Assembly (NCBI GenBank): GCA_963844205.1
Contig: CAWJNK010000017.1
Location: 1 to 64,000, forward strand
Length of the DNA stretch: 64,000 nt
From: DASSUW01 sp963844205
Lineage (GTDB): Bacteria; Actinomycetota; Thermoleophilia; Solirubrobacterales; Solirubrobacteraceae
Reading direction: 5' to 3'
Position numbers and translations under genes: made by a program. Positions 58,791 to 64,000 of the stretch are shown here, in pieces. The notes under the pieces are model-generated. The model searched no databases. It was not told the origin of the DNA and was given only the letters and a program-made list of their open reading frames with translations. Positions within the stretch are counted from its first letter, which is position 1, and the number at the start of each line of letters is the position of its first letter.

Positions 58791-59297
58791 CTACCCCGCG
58801 TCCCGCTTCGGCACCAGCACGAGCCGCTTGAACTCGGCGACGAGCACGCCGTCCTGGTTCAGCACCCGCGTGTGGACCTTGACCGTGCCGCGGTCGGGCT
58901 TCGAGCGGGACTCGCGCACCTCGAGCACCTCGGTCTCCGCGAACAGCGTGTCGCCGTGGAACACGGGCGCGGGGTGCGACAGCTCCTCGGTCGCCAGGTT
59001 CGCGATCGCCTTACCGGAGATGTCGGAGACGCTCATCCCGAGCGCGAGCGAGTACACGTAGGGCCCGACGACCACGTTGCGGCCCTGCTGCGACCCGGCC
59101 GCATACACGTCGTTGATGTGCAGCGGGTGGTGGTTCATGGTGATCAGGCAGAACAGGTGGTCGTCCGCCTCGGTCACCGTCTTGGCCGGCCAGTGCTTGT
59201 AGACCGCGCCGACCTCGAACTCCTCGAAGTAGCGGCCGTACGGGTGCGCGCCCGAGGACTCGCGCGAGCGCTGATCGGTGTCGACTGAGGTGCTCAT
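58791..59297 (-). CDS. MaoC-like hydratase, probable mesaconyl-CoA hydratase type
   Basis: A 168-residue hot-dog-fold hydratase: YFEEFEVGAVYKHWPAKTVTEADDHLFCLITMNHHPLHIND contains the MaoC catalytic Asp/His pair, followed by VVVGPYVYSLALGMSVSDISG and FHGDTLFAETEVLEVRESRSKPDRGTV. It lies head-to-head with a malyl-CoA-type lyase gene, 46 bases apart. In Streptomyces the same pair sits beside ccr and meaA. That supports mesaconyl-CoA hydration in the ethylmalonyl-CoA route; a generic enoyl-CoA hydratase role cannot be excluded. Confidence 0.75.
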   Translation of the reverse strand: MSTSVDTDQRSRESSGAHPYGRYFEEFEVGAVYKHWPAKTVTEADDHLFCLITMNHHPLHINDVYAAGSQQGRNVVVGPYVYSLALGMSVSDISGKAIANLATEELSHPAPVFHGDTLFAETEVLEVRESRSKPDRGTVKVHTRVLNQDGVLVAEFKRLVLVPKRDAG

Positions 59298-59343
59298 AGC
59301 CACGGAGACTTTAGGGCCCCTGGACCCGTACGATCCCGCGTCC

Positions 59344-60384
59344 ATGCGCAGCCCCCGTTCGTTCTTCGCCCCGCTGGCCATCGGCGCCCCCGAGCCGCTC
59401 CGCGAGATCCCGGTCCGGCCGAGCCGGATGATCCACTTCCTCGACTTCAGCAACGAGAAGATGGTCGCCAAGGCTGCCGACGTCGCCACCAAGACCGACA
59501 TCCTGCTCGGCAACCTCGAAGATGCGATCCCGGTCGACCGCAAGGTCGCCGCCCGCGAAGGGCTCATCAAGGTCGGGAAGGACATCGAGCTCGGCGAGAC
59601 GCAGCTGTGGGCGCGCGTCAACGCGCTCGAGTCGCCCTGGGTGCTCGACGACCTCACCGAGATCGTCACCACCATCGGCGACCGGATCGACGTCGTGATG
59701 GTCCCGAAGGTCGAGGGCCCGTCGGACATCCACTACGTCGACCGGCTGCTCGCTCAGCTCGAGGCGCGCGCCCGCCTGAGCCGGCCCATCCTGGTCCACG
59801 CGATCCTCGAGACCGCCCAGGGCGTGACAAATGTCGAGGAGATCGCGACCGCCAGCCCGCGCATGCAGGGAATGAGCCTCGGGCCGGCCGACCTGGCGGC
59901 GTCGAGACGGATGAAGACCACGCGCGTGGGCGGCGGCCATCCCGGCTACGTCGTGCTGGCGGACCCTGGCGACGGCGAGCGCGCGGCGGCCCAGCAGGAC
60001 CTCTGGCATTACACGCTCGGGCGCATGGTCGACGCGTGCGCGGCCGCCGGGATCCTCCCGTTCTACGGCCCGTTCGGCGACATCCGCGACCTCGAGGGCT
60101 GCGAGGCCCAGTTCCGCGCGGCGTACCTGATGGGCTGCGTGGGCGCGTGGTCGCTGCACCCCGCGCAGATCGACGTCGCCCGCAAGGTCTTCTCACCCGA
60201 CCCCGACGAGGTCGCGTTCGCCAAGAAGGTGATCGAGGCGATCCCGGACGGCGCCGGCGTGCACATGATCGACGGCAAGATGCAGGACGACGCCACCTGG
60301 AAGCAGTGCCGCGTCATGGTCGACCTCGCGGAGATGCTGGCCCGCAAGGACCCCGAGTTGGCGAAGGCCTACGAACTACCGTAA
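59344..60384 (+). CDS. HpcH/HpaI-family malyl-CoA or beta-methylmalyl-CoA lyase
   Basis: A 346-residue CitE/Mcl-type lyase: PSRMIHFLDFSNEKMVAK, LLGNLEDAIPVDRKVAAREG (with the acidic metal ligand), VIMVPKVEG-like sequence, LVHAILETAQGVTNVEEI, MSLGPADLAASRRMKTTRVGGG and the C-terminal MIDGKMQDDATWKQC. This matches the lyase beside ccr-meaA in Streptomyces, which splits beta-methylmalyl-CoA to propionyl-CoA and glyoxylate and can handle malyl-CoA. The ATG at 59344 is chosen; a GTG-led longer frame would overlap the divergent MaoC gene. Confidence 0.82.
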   Translation: MRSPRSFFAPLAIGAPEPLREIPVRPSRMIHFLDFSNEKMVAKAADVATKTDILLGNLEDAIPVDRKVAAREGLIKVGKDIELGETQLWARVNALESPWVLDDLTEIVTTIGDRIDVVMVPKVEGPSDIHYVDRLLAQLEARARLSRPILVHAILETAQGVTNVEEIATASPRMQGMSLGPADLAASRRMKTTRVGGGHPGYVVLADPGDGERAAAQQDLWHYTLGRMVDACAAAGILPFYGPFGDIRDLEGCEAQFRAAYLMGCVGAWSLHPAQIDVARKVFSPDPDEVAFAKKVIEAIPDGAGVHMIDGKMQDDATWKQCRVMVDLAEMLARKDPELAKAYELP

Positions 60385-60419
60385 CGTCGCTGGCCCGTCC
60401 AGCCGAAGGCCTGACGGGA

Positions 60420-61076
60420 TCAGCGAAATCGTAATTTGCGCGGGCAGGTCGAGCGGGGATTTCCCATCCCGCTCCCGCCTGTGTACTCGAAGCAGCTCGC
60501 GTAGCGGAACTTGCCCTCCCACTTCGCCGGCAGCCGCACGAGCACACTCGAGCGGTACCGGCCCGCGCGGATGCGCTCGAGCTCGCCGATCGCCGTCCGA
60601 GGCCCGCGCTTGGCGCTGCGCGGGCCGACGTAGAAGATCGTCGGCTTCTCGAGCCGCACGCCGCGCGGCACGCGGTAGCGCTGGGTGAACCGGACCACGC
60701 GCGAGTTGCGGGCGCGATACGAGAGCGTGAAGGCCGGCAACACGTACGCCCGCTCCCGCGGCGCCACCGCGCCGCCGGTCGTGACCCGGAGGTCGGTGTT
60801 GCGGTCGAGCTCGACCTCGAACCGGTACGTGCCGTCCGCCTCCGTGACGCCGTCGGCGATCGGCGCCCAGTCGGCCTCGAACGGGTACCGGCGGGCCTGG
60901 AGCTGGACCGGCTGGCCGGCGAACGGCGCGCCGTCGAGCAGCGCGGTGCCGGTGATCGTCGTCGGCTTGCCGTAGCGGGCCTGCTCGGGCGCGACCTTCA
61001 TGTCGACGATCACCGCGGCGTCCGCGGCAGGCGCCGCGAACGCGAGCATCAGAGTGGCGAGGAGCACGGAGCGCAC
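60420..61076 (-). CDS. Secreted beta-sandwich protein, unknown function
   Basis: A 218-residue exported protein. The GTG at 61076 gives a signal peptide (VRSVLLATLMLAFAAPAADA), followed by an immunoglobulin-like segment (VAPEQARYGKPTTITGTALLDG, PVQLQARRYPFEADW, GTYRFEVELDRNTDL) and a second sandwich ending in two cysteines (YASCFEYTGGSG, NPRSTCPRKL). Repeated bacterial-Ig strands suggest a cell-wall or adhesive role. It lies divergent from the second CitE-type gene, 42 bases apart. Confidence 0.65.
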   Translation of the reverse strand: MRSVLLATLMLAFAAPAADAAVIVDMKVAPEQARYGKPTTITGTALLDGAPFAGQPVQLQARRYPFEADWAPIADGVTEADGTYRFEVELDRNTDLRVTTGGAVAPRERAYVLPAFTLSYRARNSRVVRFTQRYRVPRGVRLEKPTIFYVGPRSAKRGPRTAIGELERIRAGRYRSSVLVRLPAKWEGKFRYASCFEYTGGSGMGNPRSTCPRKLRFR

Positions 61077-61118
61077 CGGAGCGGCCAGCCTAGCGACGCT
61101 TGTAGGGTTGCCCGTCCG

Positions 61119-62036
61119 ATGCGCCCGCGCCGCACCTGCCACGCCGTCCCCGGATCGAGCGAGCGGTTCCTCGCCAAGGCGCCCGAGCTCGACGCCGACG
61201 AGGTGTTCCTCGACCTCGAGGACGCGGTGGCGCCGAGCGAGAAGCCGCGCGCCCGCGAGCTCGTCATCGAGGCGCTGAGGACGCAGGACTTCGGCGCCAA
61301 GACCGTCGTCGTGCGCGTGAACGGGACCGACACGCCGCACTACTACCGCGACCTCATCGACGTCGTCGAGCAGGCCGGGGACCGCCTCGACGCGATCATG
61401 CTGCCCAAGGTCCGCACGCCCGGCGACGTCGAGATGACCGCCAAGTTGCTGACCCAGATCGAGCTGGCGCGCGAGCTGCCGACGGGCCGCATCGGCATCG
61501 AGGCCCAGATCGAGGACGCCACCGGACTGCTCGCCTGTGAGGCGATCGCCGCCGCGTCCCCGCGGATGGAGACGCTGATCTTCGGCCCGGGCGACTACAG
61601 CGCCGCGGTCGGCATCCCGGTCACCACGATCGGCGGCGCGCCCGAGGGCTACCCGGGCGACCACCTCAACTACGTGTTCTCACGGCTCGTGGTGGCCGCG
61701 CGCGCGGCCGGGATCCAGGCGATCGACGGCCCGTACGCGGCGTTCGAGGACGAGGACGGGCTGCGCTCCCGCGCGCGGCTGGCCCGCGCCCTCGGCATGG
61801 ACGGCAAATGGACGATCCACCCCCGCCAGATCGCCACGGTCAACGAGGTCTTCACGCCCGCGAGGGAGGAATGGGAGCGCGCCGAGGCGCTCCTCGCCGC
61901 GTACCGCGAAGCCCACGAGCAGGGCCGCGGTGCGGCGATGTTCGAGGGCGAGATGATCGACGAGGCGAACCGCCGGATGGCCGAGCGGCTGGCGGAGGCG
62001 GGTCGCGCCGCCGGCTACAGCTACACGCAGACCTGA
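61119..62036 (+). CDS. CitE-like acyl-CoA lyase
   Basis: A 305-residue CitE-family protein: RRTCHAVPGSSERFLAKAPEL, VFLDLEDAVAPSEKPRAREL, DAIMLPKVRTPGDVEM, IGIEAQIEDATGL, ETLIFGPGDYSAAVG and DGKWTIHPRQIATVNEVF. Family members cleave (3S)-malyl-, citramalyl- or citryl-CoA, or act as malyl-CoA thioesterases in the ethylmalonyl-CoA pathway. Which of these applies is not readable. It is the second such gene within 2.7 kb, and its sequence is clearly different from the one at 59344. The 3' end overlaps the convergent gene at 62021 by 16 bases. Confidence 0.82.
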   Translation: MRPRRTCHAVPGSSERFLAKAPELDADEVFLDLEDAVAPSEKPRARELVIEALRTQDFGAKTVVVRVNGTDTPHYYRDLIDVVEQAGDRLDAIMLPKVRTPGDVEMTAKLLTQIELARELPTGRIGIEAQIEDATGLLACEAIAAASPRMETLIFGPGDYSAAVGIPVTTIGGAPEGYPGDHLNYVFSRLVVAARAAGIQAIDGPYAAFEDEDGLRSRARLARALGMDGKWTIHPRQIATVNEVFTPAREEWERAEALLAAYREAHEQGRGAAMFEGEMIDEANRRMAERLAEAGRAAGYSYTQT

Positions 62037-62770
62037 CGCCGTGACCGCCCCGGTGCGGAGGAGCGAGCGCCCCTCCGCACAGGATGCGGGTCCCCTCCAC
62101 TCCGCCAGACGGCGTGACGGCCGCCCGGTCCGAGCGCGTCGATCCCCGAGACGCGCCCGTCCTCGGCGTAGACGACCTCCTTGACGACCGTCGCGAGCCC
62201 TCCTTCGTCGTCGCAGGAATCCTCCTCGACGCGAGCGAGCCGGCCCCCCTCGTGCCGGTAGCGCTCGCGCGAGCAGGATCCCGTCGGCGGCATGAGCCGC
62301 TCGCTCTCGACCGGCTTTCCCCCGACGAACCGCATCCGCATGATGGATTGCAGCTCGGCCGGCAGCTCGTGGCCCTCGCATTCGAGGGGAGCGCGGAAGC
62401 AGGTGACCTCCACCTGGTCGCGACCCCAGATGCAGAACCGCTCGAGCCACACCTCCCCGGCCCCGTCGTACTGCCGGACGCAGACCACGCGTCCGAGCGC
62501 GTCGAACCCGATCGCCTCGTGCTCGAGCCACGGCGGCGGCGGCCGGTGCAGCCACTCGCCCCGGGAGCACCCCATCCGCTCAAGCCGCAGCGGCTCGACG
62601 TCACTGTGGCCCGACGTCGGCGTCGCCCAGCGCCAGCGCGCCGCGGCGGCCTCGGCACGCGCCGCCAGGTCCTCGTAGCGCGCCGCGAGCTCCTCCGCCC
62701 GTACGCGCAGCCATCCCTCGGTTGCGATAGCCGACCCGCCCTCGGCCGTCCCCGACAGCCCTCTCTCCAT
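62021..62770 (-). CDS. Hypothetical protein
   Basis: A 249-residue cytoplasmic protein that I do not recognise. It has a helical N-terminal part (LRVRAEELAARYEDLAARAEAAAARW) and a beta-rich centre (GFDALGRVVCVRQYDGAGEVWLERFCIWGRDQVEVTCFRAP), with several Cys but no metal-binding pattern. I use the ATG at 62770 (MERGLSG); a longer frame to 62842 is open. It faces the CitE-like gene tail-to-tail. Confidence 0.55.
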   Translation of the reverse strand: MERGLSGTAEGGSAIATEGWLRVRAEELAARYEDLAARAEAAAARWRWATPTSGHSDVEPLRLERMGCSRGEWLHRPPPPWLEHEAIGFDALGRVVCVRQYDGAGEVWLERFCIWGRDQVEVTCFRAPLECEGHELPAELQSIMRMRFVGGKPVESERLMPPTGSCSRERYRHEGGRLARVEEDSCDDEGGLATVVKEVVYAEDGRVSGIDALGPGGRHAVWRSGGDPHPVRRGARSSAPGRSRRQVCV

Positions 62771-62842
62771 GCGCTGGACGCTACCGGCACTTTTGTCGAG
62801 CGTCAAGCAAAAGCTGTAAAGTGGGTGCGCGAATTCGAGCAA

Positions 62843-62860
62843 TCTTGGAACGAATCAAGA
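62843..62860. promoter_or_regulatory. Candidate operator before the ROK gene
   Basis: TCTTG and CAAGA arms around eight bases lie 34 bases before the ROK start in a 123-base, relatively AT-rich intergenic stretch. ROK repressors often control their own gene; the arms are short, so this is weak. Confidence 0.3.
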
Positions 62861-62893
62861 CGCAAGCCGATCCTTGTGGCATTCTGATAGCCG

Positions 62894-64000
62894 ATGACTG
62901 ACCTGCTGGGAACCGAAGATCTCGACGCGACTCGGCGTTTCGACGCCGCCAGACCCCCGGCGAGCTCCTCCAGTTCGGGGAACGGCGGGTCTTCCGGCAC
63001 GGGCGCGGGCGCGATGCTGCGGCTCATCCGCGACGGTCATGCGAGCACGCGCGCCGAGCTCGTGGCGCTGACCGGCCTCGCGCGCTCGACGGTGGCCCAG
63101 CGGATGGACGCGCTGCTTGCCCAGCGGCTCGTGATCCCGGCCGGCGCCAGCGCCTCGACCGGCGGCCGGCCGCCGAAGACGTTCGCCTTCAACCGCAACG
63201 CCGGCGTCGTGCTGGCGGCCGACCTCGGCGCCACCCACTCGCGCGTCGCGGTCACGGACCTCGCCGGCGATGTCACGGTGGAGACACGCGCCGACATCCC
63301 GATCGCGGACGGTCCGGAGCCCGTGATGAGCTGGCTCGAGGAGACGTTCGACGCCCTGCTGGCGGAGATCGAGCAGTCGCACGCCGACGTGCGCGGGATC
63401 GGGGTCGGCATCCCCGGCCCGGTGGAGTTCGCGACCGGCACGCCGGTGGCGCCGCCGATCATGCCCGGCTGGGACGGGTACGGCGTCGCGACCCGCCTGC
63501 GCGAGCGCTACGGCGCGACCGTGCTCGTCGACAACGACGTGAACATCATGGCGCTGGGCGAGTACTGGGCCCGCTGGCGCGACACGGCGCACCTGCTGTT
63601 CGTGAAGGTCGGCACCGGGATCGGCTGCGGCGTGATCACCGACGGGCGCATCCACCGCGGCGCGCAGGGCGCGGCCGGGGACATCGGGCACATCCACGTG
63701 CCCGACCACGACGACGTCATCTGCCGCTGCGGCAACCTCGGCTGCCTCGAGGCGATCGCCGGCGGCGGGGCCATGGCCTCGCGCCTGTCCGCGCTCGGCG
63801 TGCAGGCCGACAACAGCCGCGACGTGGTGCGCCACGTCCGCGACGGCCGGCCGGAGGCGATGCGCCTCGTGCGCCAGTCCGGCCGCGAGCTCGGCGGCGT
63901 CCTGGCCAGCGCGGTCAACTTCTTCAACCCCGGCGTGATCGTGATCGGCGGGGACATGGCGCACGCCGACGAGCACCTGCTCGCGGGCGTGCGCGAGGTC
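62894..64000 (+). CDS. ROK-family transcriptional regulator/sugar kinase, 3' end beyond the window
   Basis: The first 369 residues are present with no stop before the edge. A disordered Ser/Gly-rich N-terminus is followed by a winged helix (about 38-90; MLRLIRDGHASTRAELVALTGLARSTVAQRMDAL, STGGRPPKTFAF). A ROK kinase-like domain follows: VLAADLGATHSRVAVTDL, GIGVGIPGPVEF, LVDNDVNIMALGE, FVKVGTGIGCGVI and the zinc signature CRCGNLGCLEAIAGG. The combination marks NagC/XylR-type repressors that sense a sugar or sugar phosphate. The regulated operon is probably beyond the right edge or divergent. Confidence 0.88.
   Translation, partial: MTDLLGTEDLDATRRFDAARPPASSSSSGNGGSSGTGAGAMLRLIRDGHASTRAELVALTGLARSTVAQRMDALLAQRLVIPAGASASTGGRPPKTFAFNRNAGVVLAADLGATHSRVAVTDLAGDVTVETRADIPIADGPEPVMSWLEETFDALLAEIEQSHADVRGIGVGIPGPVEFATGTPVAPPIMPGWDGYGVATRLRERYGATVLVDNDVNIMALGEYWARWRDTAHLLFVKVGTGIGCGVITDGRIHRGAQGAAGDIGHIHVPDHDDVICRCGNLGCLEAIAGGGAMASRLSALGVQADNSRDVVRHVRDGRPEAMRLVRQSGRELGGVLASAVNFFNPGVIVIGGDMAHADEHLLAGVREV

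Noticed and set aside
1..64000. tRNA, rRNA and riboswitch genes
   Set aside because: I read all gaps; none holds a cloverleaf or known riboswitch core, and gaps are short. A dedicated covariance-model search would be needed to exclude small RNAs.

Overview
This is 64 kb of very GC-rich bacterial chromosome, densely coded on both strands. It carries no rRNA, tRNA, CRISPR array, phage module or transposase gene that I can see. A full coenzyme F420 gene set (cofD, fgd, cofC, cofE, fbiC), GTP-dependent PEP carboxykinase, a large NAD-type glutamate dehydrogenase and Streptomyces-like ethylmalonyl-CoA pathway genes point to Actinomycetota. The mix of soil-type catabolism with many secreted proteins of unknown function fits Thermoleophilia (Solirubrobacter/Conexibacter-like), but that rank is inferred, not shown.

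Layout. 1-1828: murB and an HMG-CoA-lyase gene on the minus strand, both broken by single-base indels. 1977-5687: two DUF4239 membrane proteins flanking a SulP-STAS-cNMP transporter. 5790-11247: a secreted tyrosinase-like protein with RTX repeats, a four-helix membrane protein and a large secreted protein of unknown function. 11233-20304: an SDR, the F420 cluster, an HxlR regulator, an ECF sigma factor, a PhoD-like phosphatase and fbiC. 20324-24777: a decayed aquaporin, an orphan THI5-like binding lipoprotein and the 2-oxoacid:ferredoxin oxidoreductase korAB. 24814-33482: small unknown genes, ygfZ, an exonuclease/GIY-YIG fusion, lipoproteins, an HtrA protease, an APS-reductase-type cysH and corA. 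33505-41778: ccr, a coupled small protein, clpS, an MBL hydrolase, ethylmalonyl-CoA mutase, meaB and mmsA. 41827-50438: a second F420/LLM enzyme, a cupin, an NhaA-DsbA fusion and two beta-propeller proteins. 50507-57065: gdh and pckG. 57102-64000: a Pro-rich membrane protein, a MaoC hydratase, two CitE/Mcl-type lyases, secreted or unknown proteins and a ROK regulator cut by the window edge.

Two pathways stand out. F420 synthesis is nearly complete, with two likely F420-using enzymes; the dehydro-F420-0 reductase domain usually fused to actinobacterial CofE is absent. Ccr, ethylmalonyl-CoA mutase, MeaB, MaoC hydratase and malyl-CoA-type lyase are spread over three loci and make up the core of the ethylmalonyl-CoA route of acetyl-CoA assimilation. 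MmsA, PEP carboxykinase and glutamate dehydrogenase connect the same C3/C4 acid metabolism.

Non-coding signals include two copies of a terminal-inverted-repeat element lying exactly between the stop codons of convergent genes (21883-21934, 35070-35235), two related long imperfect palindromes (27491-27640, 40036-40178), a perfect 27-bp dyad before korA (24781-24807) and a double palindrome between htrA and cysH (31726-31779). All gaps between genes are shorter than 300 bases.
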